Below are positions 1 through 8,548 of a stretch of DNA of 64,000 nucleotides, in pieces. The notes under the pieces are model-generated. The model worked only from the letters and a program-made list of their open reading frames with translations. It made no database searches and had not been told where the DNA came from. The stretch is from Collimonas sp. PA-H2. GTDB lineage: Bacteria > Pseudomonadota > Gammaproteobacteria > Burkholderiales > Burkholderiaceae_D. Each line of letters starts with the position of its first letter. Within the stretch, counting starts at the first letter, position 1. The stretch is from NCBI RefSeq assembly GCF_002564105.1, contig NZ_PDBX01000001.1, positions 2,480,001-2,544,000 of the forward strand. Reading direction: 5' to 3'. Made by a program: the position numbers and the translations under genes.

Positions 1-210
1 GAAGAGGACGAACTCAGGGAAATGCTGAACGCCATTGTTGCCTTTGGCGACGGCTACACCCAGCGTGCGGCGCAAAGGCTCATCAATAAGCACAACAAGA
101 TTGCCTACAAGGCCTCGCTGGGCAGAGCGGCTTTATCCCGGCGTTGTACTTCAGGCGAAGAAAAAGCGGATGCGGACGGCAACTGGATTTGGCACCTGAC
201 GCATAAATAG
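1..210 (+). CDS. C-terminal end of an unidentified protein (cut by the left edge)
   Basis: The reading frame is open from base 1 to a TAG at 208-210, so at least 69 residues of a longer protein are present. An internal ATG at 22 exists, but nothing in the sequence favours it as the true start. The visible part is rich in Ala, Lys and Arg and ends in a Trp-His containing tail (NWIWHLTHK). I do not recognise a family. The stop codon lies in the loop of an intrinsic terminator, which supports this being the real 3' end of a transcription unit entering from the left. Confidence 0.5.
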   Translation, partial: EEDELREMLNAIVAFGDGYTQRAAQRLINKHNKIAYKASLGRAALSRRCTSGEEKADADGNWIWHLTHK

Positions 211-224
211 TTATGCGTTTTTTT
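199..224 (+). terminator. Intrinsic terminator overlapping the stop of the left-edge gene
   Basis: ACGCATAA (199-206) and TTATGCGT (211-218) form a perfect 8-bp stem around a 4-base loop that contains the TAG stop. A run of seven T follows directly (218-224). This is a standard Rho-independent terminator for the plus strand. Confidence 0.75.
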
Positions 225-377
225 CTGGCAGCGCAAAGACGAGAGGAATAGCGCGCGTCATTGCATCAGCTTGTTACCGATAACATCGTGTGAGGTGGCC
301 GCCCAGGTCAGGCACATCGCTGACCATGTCGCGCCGACCGGGCCGACTTATGCAAGCCAGCCCCGGCTGCCGCTATA

Positions 378-824
378 TCAACGGTTGCGGGAGAATTTTG
401 CAGTCAGCTGGTTGAGCTTTTCCGCATGCTGCGCCGCTGCTTTTTCGGCAGCCTGCTGGGCCGCTTCGGCGGCGCGCTGCAGCTTGCGCTGCTCAGCATT
501 TTTCTTGAAACGCTCGCGCAGGGTTTCGGTAGCGTGGGTGCGATGTACCTCGGTTACCTCGTCCGTGCTGTTGCCTTCCAGATCAAAGCGGTGCGTCGCC
601 TTCTCCATGCCCTTGAGATAGCGCAGCGAGTTGGTGTGCATGCCGAGAGCGATGCGCAAGGTCTTGCGGTTGATTTCAGGCGACAGGGCGATGAGTTGCT
701 TGTCGATGCCGATCGCTAACGGCAGGTAATCGCGGAATATTGCGTATTTTTCCTGGAGTTCCTTGAGCAGGACGCGGGCGGTTTGAACAGGGTTGGGAGT
801 AGCAGCAGCAACAGGTGTATTCAT
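378..824 (-). CDS. proQ: ProQ/FinO-domain RNA chaperone
   Basis: The 148-residue protein carries a ProQ/FinO domain over roughly residues 10-105, recognisable from the segment with YAIFRDYLPLAIGI and the later RIALGMHTNSLRYL stretch. Family members bind structured RNAs and sRNA-mRNA pairs. After the domain comes an Ala/Glu/Lys/Arg-rich tail likely to be a charged helix. The ATG at 824 is preferred over an in-frame TTG at 833 because it begins directly before the conserved region, although no clear ribosome binding site is visible. The gene stands alone on the minus strand. It is a mini-ProQ-type protein without the C-terminal Tudor-like domain of the E. coli protein. Family call is firm; targets are unknown. 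Confidence 0.85.
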   Translation of the reverse strand: MNTPVAAATPNPVQTARVLLKELQEKYAIFRDYLPLAIGIDKQLIALSPEINRKTLRIALGMHTNSLRYLKGMEKATHRFDLEGNSTDEVTEVHRTHATETLRERFKKNAEQRKLQRAAEAAQQAAEKAAAQHAEKLNQLTAKFSRNR

Positions 825-1008
825 TGACAACAAATGCGGTGTGTTTTAGAACGCTCAGGATATCACGTAGATGTCCCCAAACTCGTGTAACAGCGGTGTT
901 TTAAGGTTTCAAACGATGTTTTTTCCTCATCCTTGTTGTTCTGTGGATAAACGTAAAGCGATGAATCACTATAACGATCAGTCTACCGCGCCGCGCCGCG
1001 CAGGACTA

Positions 1009-1025
1009 CTGTCAGTACTGGCAGG
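1009..1025. repeat. 17-bp palindromic motif shared with 21881-21897
   Basis: CTGTCAGTACTGGCAGG occurs here and, in reverse complement, at 21881-21897. Both copies are intergenic and centred on the self-complementary core CAGTACTG. This copy lies between the ends of the ProQ and WYL genes, just after the stop of the latter. It could be a protein binding site, a small repeated element or chance. Confidence 0.35.
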
Positions 1026-1043
1026 CGTCGGCGTGAGCCCGTT

Positions 1044-1994
1044 TTATTTTTTTACCAGCGATAATAATCTCTGCGCACAGAGTCTGACGGCGTCGCGCAG
1101 CGCCGGCGGCTGATGGATTTCAAACGCAAACGGCAGGTGCGCCAGCTGCCGTGCAAACCAGTCGAGATCGTCGGACTGGTTATGCAGCAACACGCCTTCC
1201 TCGGTCTGTTCAAAGATGCCGATGGCGTCGAACAGATGTTCGCGCGCCGATATCAGGTCGGTCTTGAGCAGCACTTCGATGGCAAACGCGCGCGGAATGG
1301 TGGCCACCGAAAATGACAGATGAGCCAGCGCGTCGAAGGCCGGCGGCCGCGTAAACTGCTGCGCCAGCAACTGCACCTGTCTCACCCGGTCCAGCCGGAA
1401 TGAGCGCACATCCTTGCGCAGATGGCACATGCCTACCACATACCAGCGGCCGCTGCGATACGCCAGCCCGTAAGCATCGAAGTCGCGTTCACTGTCGTCG
1501 CCCTGAGCGCTGCGGTAGCGCAGATGCACCCGCTGGCGGTTTTGCGCGGCGGCGCTAAGGGTAATCAGCGCGGCATTATTGTCGGGCGAGGTCGCTTGCG
1601 ACAGATCGAGTTTGACTGTTTCGTCGACGGCGCTGACGCGCCGTTTCAGGTTGGCCGGCATGATCCGCTCCAGCTTGGCCTGGGCGCTGGCCACCGCCGG
1701 CGCCGCCTCGGCCAGCCCCAGACTGCGCGCCGCCAGCAAACCGATCGACAAGGCCAGCGCTTCGTCGTCGGTAAACATCATCGGCGGCAGCTTGAAGCCG
1801 GCCATCAGCGCATAGCCGCCGTGGCGGCCGCGCTCGGTAGTGATCGGAATCCCCATTTCTTCCAGCGCCACGATATAGCGGCGCAGGGTGCGGCCGTCGA
1901 TTTCCAGGCGCGCAGCCATTTCGGCCCCGCTCATGCGGCCATGGGTTTGCAGCAGTTCCAGCACTGCCAGCACTCTTGTGGTCGGGTGGTACAT
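1044..1994 (-). CDS. WYL-domain transcriptional regulator (YafY/DeoR-type HTH)
   Basis: The 316-residue protein has an N-terminal winged helix-turn-helix (residues about 5-60, with LLQTHGRMSGAEMAARLEI and a conserved RTLRRYI recognition helix) and a WYL domain around residues 140-230, where the signature reads RWYVVG. A C-terminal WCX-like extension follows. WYL proteins sense ligands, often nucleic acids or small molecules, and repress or activate nearby genes. It is divergent from a LysE-family exporter 109 bp away, so regulation of that exporter is a reasonable inference. The start ATG at 1994 opens directly onto the HTH. Confidence 0.85.
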   Translation of the reverse strand: MYHPTTRVLAVLELLQTHGRMSGAEMAARLEIDGRTLRRYIVALEEMGIPITTERGRHGGYALMAGFKLPPMMFTDDEALALSIGLLAARSLGLAEAAPAVASAQAKLERIMPANLKRRVSAVDETVKLDLSQATSPDNNAALITLSAAAQNRQRVHLRYRSAQGDDSERDFDAYGLAYRSGRWYVVGMCHLRKDVRSFRLDRVRQVQLLAQQFTRPPAFDALAHLSFSVATIPRAFAIEVLLKTDLISAREHLFDAIGIFEQTEEGVLLHNQSDDLDWFARQLAHLPFAFEIHQPPALRDAVRLCAQRLLSLVKK

Positions 1995-2103
1995 ATTGCA
2001 CAGGATAATTTATATATAGGGCCAATTCTGTCCTAAATTCAATTTATCTTCGATTCCAGCAACAAATTCTATAAACGCCCAGTCAATTTCCAGGAGCTTT
2101 CCA

Positions 2104-2748
2104 ATGAACCAATCCGTCAATCTCTGGCTATATTTCATGATCGTATTCGGCGTCATCGTCCTGCCCGGGCTGGACATGGCCTTCGTGATGGCGAGCGCGC
2201 TGGTGGGCGGCCGCCGTTCCGGCCTGGCGGCGGTGGCCGGGATCATCGCCGGCGGCGTCTGTCACGTCGTCATGGCGATGCTGGGCATCGCCGTCATCCT
2301 GAAACTGTGGCCGACGCTGTTCAACCTGGTGCTGCTGGCTGGCGCCTGCTATATCGCCTGGATAGGCTGGTCGCTGCTGCGCAGCGAGAACGCTTTCCGC
2401 ATCGCTTCCCCCACACAGCAGCTGGGCGCCAAGGCGCCCGCCATGACCTTCTTCCAGGCCATGATGACCAGCTTGCTGAATCCGAAAGCCTACGTCTTCA
2501 TGCTGGCGATCTTTCCGCAGTTCCTGAAAATCGGCGCCGGTCCGATCTGGAGCCAGGCGCTGGTGCTGGGCGTCATCACTTGGCTGACCCAGGCCGCGGT
2601 GTACGGCGGCCTGGCGCTGCTTTCCAGCAAAGCCAGCGGCTGGTTCGACGCTTATCCGCGCGGCGGCGCCATTGCCGGCCGCCTGATCGGGCTGCTGCTG
2701 ATAGGCGCGGCGATCTTTACCGGAATCGAGGGCTGGCAGGCAATTTAA
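2104..2748 (+). CDS. LysE/RhtB-family amino acid exporter
   Basis: A 214-residue integral membrane protein with about six hydrophobic segments. The N-terminal LysE/RhtB pattern is visible as a PG-containing loop (VLPGLDMAFVMASAL) followed by GRRSGLAAVAGIIAG. The LLNPKAYVFMLAIFPQF motif in the middle is typical of the family, which exports amino acids or related metabolites using the proton gradient. AGGAG at 2092-2096 sits 7 bases before the ATG. It is divergent from the WYL regulator and its stop overlaps the stop of the convergent amidase by a few bases. The substrate cannot be told from sequence. Confidence 0.85.
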   Translation: MNQSVNLWLYFMIVFGVIVLPGLDMAFVMASALVGGRRSGLAAVAGIIAGGVCHVVMAMLGIAVILKLWPTLFNLVLLAGACYIAWIGWSLLRSENAFRIASPTQQLGAKAPAMTFFQAMMTSLLNPKAYVFMLAIFPQFLKIGAGPIWSQALVLGVITWLTQAAVYGGLALLSSKASGWFDAYPRGGAIAGRLIGLLLIGAAIFTGIEGWQAI

Positions 2749-4238
2749 ATTCCGGCAGGGTGCCGCTGCTGCCAGGGTTGCGCCTGCTCCAGTTGCCCGG
2801 CCAGCCGCAGCAAGGTGGCTTCATCGCCAAAGCGGGCGACGAATTGCACGCCATACGGCAGCGGCTCTGGCGAGCCCGCTGTGGCGGCCCAGTGCAAGGG
2901 CAACGACATGCTGGGCGTGCCGGTCAGGTTGGAGAGCTGGGTGAAGGGCACCGCTTGCAGGCTGGTCTGGACCAGACCCTCGACCATGCCGCTTTTGATC
3001 AGCAGGCTGCCTGCGCCCAGCGCCAGCACCAGCTTGGCCGCGGCTCGTTGCAAAGGCGGCGTATCCTGTTCGCCGATACGGCAGGGCGGCTGCGCGGTGG
3101 TCGGCGTCAGGTACAGATCGTAGTGCTGATGGAAGCGTCCCAGCGCTCGCGCGTAATCATTCCAGCGCTCACGTTCGCGCACATAATCGCCGGCGCTGAT
3201 GGTGCGGCCGATCAGCGCCAGTATGCGCGACTCCAGTTCAAAGCCGCTGTTGCCGGCGCCGGTGATCTGCTTGATATGGGCGATGCCGGCGGCGGTCTGG
3301 CCGAAATACATGGTGATGAAACTGCGCGCCAGCGCATGGCCGTCGACCTCCGGCTGGGCCGGTTCCACCTCGTGTCCCAGATCTGCCAGCAGCTTGGCGG
3401 CCTGCATGACGGCATTCACGCATTCCTGATCCACGGGAGTGCCCAGCGGCGACTGCGTGCAATAGCCGATCCGCAGCTTGGCCGGCGGCCGCGCTATTTC
3501 ATCGGCATAAGGACGTTCCGGCGCAGTGATGGCAAAGGCGGCGCCTGCATCGGCGCCGCTGATCGCATCCAGCAGGCGCGCCGAGTCGCGTACGCTGCGC
3601 GTCAGCACATGGTCGCTGGAGGCGCCGTCCCAGAATTCCGCATGGCTGGGGCCGGCCGGCACCCGGCCGCGCGAGGGCCGCAGTCCGAACAGGCCGCAGT
3701 AGGATGCCGGGATCCGGATCGAACCGCCGCCATCCGCCGCCCCGGCCGCCGGCACGATGCCGGCCGCTACCGCCGCCGCAGCACCGCCGGACGAACCGCC
3801 GGGCGTGCGCTGCAGATCCCAGGGATTGCGGGTGGCGCCCCACAGCAGCGGCTCGGTGACGCCTTTCAGCGCGAATTCAGGGGTGGCGGTCTTGCCGAAG
3901 ATGACCAGGCCGGCATCGAGGAAGCGCTGGACGATGCTGGCATGTTGCTGCGGCACGTACTGGCGCAGGGCGCGGCAGCCGCCGGTGGTGGGTACGCCGG
4001 CATAGTCCTGGACGATGTCCTTGATCAGGAACGGCACGCCGGCGAACGGTCCGCTCAGATCCTGGCCGGCGCGCTGGCGGCCGATCTCTTCCATCGGGAT
4101 GCAGATAGCGTTGATGGCCGGATTGACCGCGGCGGCGCGCGCCAGCGCCGCTTCCAGCAGTTCGCCGGCGGCAACCTCGCGGCTCGCAACCAAGGCGGCC
4201 AGGCCGCTGGCATCGTAATCGGCGTATTCCTTGAACAT
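2745..4238 (-). CDS. Amidase-signature family hydrolase
   Basis: The 497-residue protein is a full-length amidase-signature enzyme. The catalytic Lys lies in VPFLIKDIV, the Gly/Ser-rich loop reads [15 protein letters not shown], and the cis-Ser and nucleophile Ser region reads [11 protein letters not shown]. These form the Ser-cisSer-Lys triad that hydrolyses amide bonds. There is no GatB or GatC partner nearby and no signal peptide, so it is likely a cytosolic catabolic amidase and not a tRNA amidotransferase subunit. It converges on the LysE gene with a 4-bp tail-to-tail overlap. Substrate unknown. Confidence 0.88.
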   Translation of the reverse strand: MFKEYADYDASGLAALVASREVAAGELLEAALARAAAVNPAINAICIPMEEIGRQRAGQDLSGPFAGVPFLIKDIVQDYAGVPTTGGCRALRQYVPQQHASIVQRFLDAGLVIFGKTATPEFALKGVTEPLLWGATRNPWDLQRTPGGSSGGAAAAVAAGIVPAAGAADGGGSIRIPASYCGLFGLRPSRGRVPAGPSHAEFWDGASSDHVLTRSVRDSARLLDAISGADAGAAFAITAPERPYADEIARPPAKLRIGYCTQSPLGTPVDQECVNAVMQAAKLLADLGHEVEPAQPEVDGHALARSFITMYFGQTAAGIAHIKQITGAGNSGFELESRILALIGRTISAGDYVRERERWNDYARALGRFHQHYDLYLTPTTAQPPCRIGEQDTPPLQRAAAKLVLALGAGSLLIKSGMVEGLVQTSLQAVPFTQLSNLTGTPSMSLPLHWAATAGSPEPLPYGVQFVARFGDEATLLRLAGQLEQAQPWQQRHPAGI

Positions 4239-4323
4239 CAGCGTTACCTCGCATTTGGAGATGGAACGGGATGGAAAGCGTCGCCAAGTATAGGGGAATA
4301 GTTTCCGTAAATTCTAGGCAAGC

Positions 4324-4340
4324 CGCACTAGAAAAGTGTG
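4324..4340 (+). promoter_or_regulatory. Candidate NtrC enhancer site of the nas operon
   Basis: CGCAC-N7-GTGTG resembles the NtrC site TGCAC-N7-GTGCA at seven of ten arm positions. It lies about 120 bp upstream of the sigma-54 promoter elements, a normal distance for an enhancer-binding protein. The match is imperfect, so this is a candidate supported mainly by position. Confidence 0.45.
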
Positions 4341-4444
4341 CGCTGCACCAATTGCAGGCGCGCCGCACCTTCTCGGAGCGTTTTTTGTTTGCCGGACTGG
4401 CAAGCTTTCCCCGTAAATCCCTTGAAACCGTGGGTAGAAGTGGG

Positions 4445-4460
4445 TGGCACGGGCTTTGCT
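4445..4460 (+). promoter_or_regulatory. Sigma-54 (RpoN) promoter of the nitrate assimilation operon
   Basis: TGGCACGGGCTTTGCT matches the sigma-54 consensus TGGCAC-N5-TTGC. The invariant GG (4446-4447) and GC (4458-4459) are exactly 10 bases apart. Transcription should start near 4470, just before the first leader hairpin at 4473. Nitrogen-limitation control through NtrC and RpoN is the usual regulation of nitrate assimilation in proteobacteria. Confidence 0.85.
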
Positions 4461-4472
4461 CATCACTTGGCA

Positions 4473-4523
4473 GGATCAACGGCGATCCGAAAAATTCTTA
4501 CGCAGGTCCAACGGTGGATCTGC
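4473..4523 (+). promoter_or_regulatory. ANTAR-type two-hairpin antitermination leader
   Basis: Hairpin P1 pairs GGATC (4473-4477) with GATCC (4484-4488) around the loop AACGGC. Hairpin P2 pairs GCAGGTCC (4502-4509) with GGATCTGC (4516-4523), with one G-U, around the loop AACGGT. Both loops are six bases with A at position 1 and G at position 4, the signature recognised by ANTAR-domain antiterminators such as NasR and NasT. A strong terminator follows six bases later. The arrangement predicts nitrate- or nitrite-responsive antitermination. No ANTAR protein gene is present in this window, so the regulator must be encoded elsewhere. Confidence 0.85.
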
Positions 4524-4528
4524 CGGAC

Positions 4529-4590
4529 AAAGGCGTCCTCCTGGCTTGACCGCAATCGCGGCTGGGCCGGGAGGACGCCTTTTTGTTTTT
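4529..4590 (+). terminator. Leader terminator (attenuator) of the nas operon
   Basis: The stem pairs 4529-4545 with 4566-4582 over 17 bp with one G-U wobble, and an inner CCGC/GCGG helix caps it. The 3' tract reads TTTTTGTTTTT. It ends 13 bases before the likely GTG start of the transporter gene. Its place after two ANTAR hexaloops marks it as the regulated terminator of the leader RNA. Confidence 0.88.
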
Positions 4591-4603
4591 CAAGGCAAAC
4601 ACG

Positions 4604-5947
4604 GTGACCAACATGACCAGCAAAGCGACCAGCATCCAGCTCTTCAGTCTGCGCACGCCGCAGATGCGCGCCTTCCATCTGACCTGGATGGCCTTCTTCG
4701 TCTGTTTCTTCGCCTGGTTCGCCTGCGCGCCGCTGATGCCGCTGATCAAGGGCCAGCTCGGACTGAGCATGGCGCAGATCGCCAACATCAATATCGCCGC
4801 GGTGGCGGTGACGATACTGGTGCGGCTGCTGGTCGGGCCGCTGTGCGACCGCTACGGCCCGCGCAAGACTTATACCGGCTTGCTGCTGATCGGCGCTCTG
4901 CCGGTGTTCGGCGTCGCCATGGTGCAAAGCTACGAGAGCTTCCTGTTCTTCCGCCTGTGCATAGGAGCGGTGGGCGCCAGCTTCGTCATCACCCAGTATC
5001 ACACCTCGGTCATGTTCGCCCCCAACGTGGTCGGCACCGCCAATGCCGCCTCGGCCGGCTGGGGCAACAGCGGCGGCGGTGCGGCCCAGGGCCTGATGCC
5101 CTTGCTGGTGGCCGCCATGCTGATGCTGGGCGTGAGCAACGCCATGGGCTGGCGCCTGGCCTTGCTGGTGCCGGGCGTGTTCATGCTGATCATGGCCGCG
5201 CTCTACTGGCGCTACACCCAGGATTGTCCCGAGGGCAACTATGCCGAGATGCGTGCCCGCGGCATCGCGCCGGAGGGCGGCAAGAAGGGCGGCTGGGCTA
5301 GCTTCCGCGCCGCTAGCGCCAACTACAGGGTGTGGCTGCTGTTCGTGACTTACGGCGCCTGTTTCGGCGTCGAGATTTTCATCCATAACATTGCGGCTAT
5401 CTATTACGTCGATCATTTCGGCCTGTCGCTGAAAAGCGCCGGCATGGCGGCCGCCAGCTTCGGCTTGCTGGCTTTGTTTGCGCGGGCGCTGGGCGGCTGG
5501 CTGTCGGACAAGATGGCCAACCGCAAATCAGGCGGCAGCCTCAACAGCCGCGCCACCCTGCTGTTTGTCCTGATGCTAGGCGAGGGCCTGGGTTTGCTCT
5601 GGTTCGCCCACGCCGGCACGGCGCTGCTGGCGGTGATCGCCATGCTCAGCTTCGGCCTCTTCACTCACATGGCTTGCGGCGCCACTTATGCACTGGTGCC
5701 GTTCATCGACCGCAAGGCGCTCGGCGGCGTGGCCGGCATCATCGGCGCCGGCGGCAATGTCGGCGCGGTTGCCGCCGGTTTCCTGATGAAGGGCTTGGGC
5801 GATACCCAGCAGACCTTGAGCGTGCTGGGTGTGCTGGTGGCGTTGTCCGCCCTGTGCGCGATTGCGGTGCGCTTCAGCGCCAGCCACAAAGCACAGGAAC
5901 AGGAATTGCATGAGAGTGCATTAGCCAGCCGCAGTGCAGCCGCGTAA
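4604..5947 (+). CDS. narK: NarK/NasA-family nitrate/nitrite transporter (MFS)
   Basis: A 12-helix major facilitator protein of about 447 residues. Both nitrate-signature loops are present: GWGNSGGGAAQG in helix 5 and GAGGNVGAVAAG in helix 11, along with conserved helix arginines (for example VRLLVGPLCDRYGPR). It imports nitrate into the cytoplasm for NasA. A TTG at 4583 is in frame but lies in the U-tract of the leader terminator and cannot be the start. GTG at 4604 has AAGG eight bases upstream and is preferred; ATG at 4613 is the alternative. It is the first gene of the nas operon and is followed 11 bases later by nirB. Import versus nitrite export is not decided by sequence, but the context favours nitrate import. 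Confidence 0.88.
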   Translation: MTNMTSKATSIQLFSLRTPQMRAFHLTWMAFFVCFFAWFACAPLMPLIKGQLGLSMAQIANINIAAVAVTILVRLLVGPLCDRYGPRKTYTGLLLIGALPVFGVAMVQSYESFLFFRLCIGAVGASFVITQYHTSVMFAPNVVGTANAASAGWGNSGGGAAQGLMPLLVAAMLMLGVSNAMGWRLALLVPGVFMLIMAALYWRYTQDCPEGNYAEMRARGIAPEGGKKGGWASFRAASANYRVWLLFVTYGACFGVEIFIHNIAAIYYVDHFGLSLKSAGMAAASFGLLALFARALGGWLSDKMANRKSGGSLNSRATLLFVLMLGEGLGLLWFAHAGTALLAVIAMLSFGLFTHMACGATYALVPFIDRKALGGVAGIIGAGGNVGAVAAGFLMKGLGDTQQTLSVLGVLVALSALCAIAVRFSASHKAQEQELHESALASRSAAA

Positions 5948-5958
5948 AGGATAAACAC

Positions 5959-8538
5959 ATGAAAATCGTCGTCATCGGCCACGGCATGGTGGGCCACAAA
6001 TTCCTCGAATGCCTGGCGGAAGGCAATCTGCCTGGCATCGAAGTCACGGTACTGTGCGAAGAGCCGCGTCCGGCCTACGACCGCGTTCATCTGTCGGAAT
6101 TCTTCGCCGGCAAATCGGCGCAGGACTTGTCCCTGGTCGAGCCGGGTTTTTTCGAACGCACGGCGATCCGCCTCAAGCTGAACGCCAAGGCGCAGCTGAT
6201 CGACTGCGCCGCCAAGACCGTTACCTTCAATCTCGACGGCGTCAGCGAAACGCTGTCTTACGACAAGCTGGTGATCGCTACCGGCTCCTATCCCTTCGTG
6301 CCGACCCTGGCCGGCAACCAGCGCAAGGATTGCTTCGTTTACCGCACCATCGAAGACCTGGAAGCGATGCAGGAATGCGGCAAGCGCTCCAGGAGCGGAG
6401 TGGTGATCGGCGGCGGCCTGCTCGGGCTGGAATGCGCCAAGGCTTTGCGCGACATGCAGCTGGAAACGCATGTGGTGGAGTTCGCCGCGCGCCTGATGGC
6501 GGTGCAGGTGGATGAAAGCGGCGGCCGCATCCTGCGCCAGAAAATCGAAGAACTGGGCGTCACCGCGCATACGCAAAAGAACACGCTGGAGATCGTCGAC
6601 GGCAAGAACGGCACGCATCGCATGAATTTCGACGACGGCAGTCACCTGGATACCGACATGATCGTGTTCTCGGCCGGCATCCGGCCGCGCGACGAGCTGG
6701 CGCGCGACAGCGGCCTGAAAGTGGGCGAGCGCGGCGGCATTGTCATCGACAACAGCTGCCGCAGCTCCGATCCAGACATTTACGCGATCGGCGAGTGCGC
6801 GCTGTGGAACGGCCGTATATTCGGCCTGGTGGCGCCCGGCTACGACATGGCGCGCATTGCCGCCAAGCAGATAGCGGCGGAACTCTCTGCCGGCGCCGGC
6901 ACGGGCGCTGGTCCCGCTGTGCCGGAGTTCACCGGCGCCGACATGAGCACCAAACTCAAGCTGATGGGTGTGGATGTCGCCAGCATCGGTGATCCGCATG
7001 GCAAGGAAGCCGGCAGCCGTTCTTATCAGTTTACCGACGAACGCAAGCAGATCTACAAGAAAATCGTCGTGTCCGAATGCGGCAAGTATCTGCTGGGCGG
7101 GGTGATGGTGGGCGACGCCAGTGAATATGGCACCTTGCTGCAGATGATGCTCAACCGTATCGAGTTGCCGGCGTCGCCGGAGTTCCTGATCCTGCCGCAG
7201 GCCGATGGCCAGGTGAAGCTGGGACTGGGCGTCGACGCCTTGCCGGAATCGGCGCAGATCTGTTCCTGCAACGATGTCTCCAAAGGCGCGCTGTGCGCCG
7301 CGGTCGGCGCCGGCGCCACCAGCATAGGCGCTCTGAAAAGCTGCACCAAGGCCGGCACGTCCTGCGGCGGCTGCGTGCCGCTGGTGACGCAGATCATGAA
7401 GGCCGAGATGAAAAAGCAGGGCCTGGCGGTCAACAACCATGTCTGCGAACACTTTCCCTATTCGCGCCAGGAGCTGTTTCACTTGGTGAAGGTCGGCCAG
7501 ATCAAGACTTTTCCGGCCTTGCTGGAACAGCACGGCAAGGGCCTCGGTTGCGATGTCTGCAAGCCGGTCGCGGCCAGCATCCTGGCGTCCTGCTGGAACG
7601 ACTTCGTGCTGAAGAAGGAGCACGCCAGCCTGCAGGATTCCAACGACTACTTCCTTGGCAATATCCAGAAGGACGGCACTTATTCGGTGGTGCCGCGCAT
7701 GGCCGGCGGTGAAGTCACGCCGGACGGCTTGATCGCGGTCGGCCAGGTCGCCAAGAAATACGGCTTGTACACCAAGATCACCGGCGGCCAGCGGGTCGAC
7801 CTGTTCGGTGCCAGGGTCGAGCAGCTGCCGCTGATCTGGGAAGAGTTGATCGCCGCCGGATTCGAATCGGGCCACGCCTACGGCAAATCCTTGCGCACCG
7901 TCAAATCCTGCGTCGGCTCGACTTGGTGCCGCTACGGCCTGGACGACAGTGTCGGCCTGGCGATTGCATTGGAAAACCGCTACAAAGGTTTGCGCGCGCC
8001 GCACAAGATCAAGTTCGGCGTCTCCGGCTGCACCCGCGAATGCGCCGAAGCGCAGGGCAAGGACGTCGGCATCATCGCCACCGAAAAAGGCTGGAACCTG
8101 TACGTCTGCGGCAACGGCGGCATGAAGCCGCGCCATGCGGAACTGCTGGCGGCTGATCTCGACAGAGAGACGCTGGTCAAGATGATCGACCGCTTCCTGA
8201 TGTTCTACATCCGCACCGCCGACCGCCTGCAGCGCACCAGCGTCTGGCGCGACAACCTCGAAGGCGGCCTGGACTATCTGAAACAGGTTGTGGTGGAAGA
8301 CAAGCTGAACATCGCCGCCGAACTGGAAGCCGACATGCAGCATGTGGTCGACACTTACGAGTGCGAATGGAAGAAAGCCGTCACCGACCAGGAAACCCGC
8401 AAGCGCTTCCAGCATTTCGTCAACAGCGGCGAGGCCGACGACAACGTGGTGTTCGTGCCGGAGCGCGGCCAGATCCGTCCGGCCACGGTGGAAGAACGCA
8501 AGCGTATCAATATCCCGATCGTGCTTGAAACTGTTTAA
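5959..8538 (+). CDS. nirB: NADH-dependent assimilatory nitrite reductase, large subunit NirB
   Basis: The 859-residue protein has the full NirB layout. An N-terminal FAD/NAD(P)-binding oxidoreductase spans about residues 1-300, with GHGMVG and GGGLLG nucleotide loops. BFD-like [2Fe-2S] cysteines follow (C435/C437 and the SCTKAGTSCGGC group). The ferredoxin-nitrite-reductase repeats and the siroheme/4Fe-4S cysteines near residues 650-656 (SCVGSTWC) and 690-695 (GCTREC) complete it. It carries out six-electron reduction of nitrite to ammonium in the cytoplasm with NirD. The ATG at 5959 follows AAGGA, 11 bases after the transporter stop, and nirD begins 10 bases after its own stop. Confidence 0.95.
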   Translation: MKIVVIGHGMVGHKFLECLAEGNLPGIEVTVLCEEPRPAYDRVHLSEFFAGKSAQDLSLVEPGFFERTAIRLKLNAKAQLIDCAAKTVTFNLDGVSETLSYDKLVIATGSYPFVPTLAGNQRKDCFVYRTIEDLEAMQECGKRSRSGVVIGGGLLGLECAKALRDMQLETHVVEFAARLMAVQVDESGGRILRQKIEELGVTAHTQKNTLEIVDGKNGTHRMNFDDGSHLDTDMIVFSAGIRPRDELARDSGLKVGERGGIVIDNSCRSSDPDIYAIGECALWNGRIFGLVAPGYDMARIAAKQIAAELSAGAGTGAGPAVPEFTGADMSTKLKLMGVDVASIGDPHGKEAGSRSYQFTDERKQIYKKIVVSECGKYLLGGVMVGDASEYGTLLQMMLNRIELPASPEFLILPQADGQVKLGLGVDALPESAQICSCNDVSKGALCAAVGAGATSIGALKSCTKAGTSCGGCVPLVTQIMKAEMKKQGLAVNNHVCEHFPYSRQELFHLVKVGQIKTFPALLEQHGKGLGCDVCKPVAASILASCWNDFVLKKEHASLQDSNDYFLGNIQKDGTYSVVPRMAGGEVTPDGLIAVGQVAKKYGLYTKITGGQRVDLFGARVEQLPLIWEELIAAGFESGHAYGKSLRTVKSCVGSTWCRYGLDDSVGLAIALENRYKGLRAPHKIKFGVSGCTRECAEAQGKDVGIIATEKGWNLYVCGNGGMKPRHAELLAADLDRETLVKMIDRFLMFYIRTADRLQRTSVWRDNLEGGLDYLKQVVVEDKLNIAAELEADMQHVVDTYECEWKKAVTDQETRKRFQHFVNSGEADDNVVFVPERGQIRPATVEERKRINIPIVLETV

Positions 8539-8548
8539 AGGAACTGAC

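Noticed and set aside
871..1113. An 80-codon plus-strand frame between the ProQ and WYL genes
   Set aside because: It runs into the antisense of the WYL gene and has no ribosome site or recognisable domain.
2307..4301. A 664-codon plus-strand reading frame
   Set aside because: It runs across the LysE gene in another frame and then antisense through the amidase. Its composition (Gln/Arg/Gly-rich) is that of a GC-rich shadow, and it shows no protein family features.
4444..5301. A 285-codon plus-strand frame spanning the nas leader and the start of the transporter gene
   Set aside because: It is out of frame with the transporter and crosses the attenuator hairpin. Its sequence is Arg/Gly/Gln-rich shadow text.
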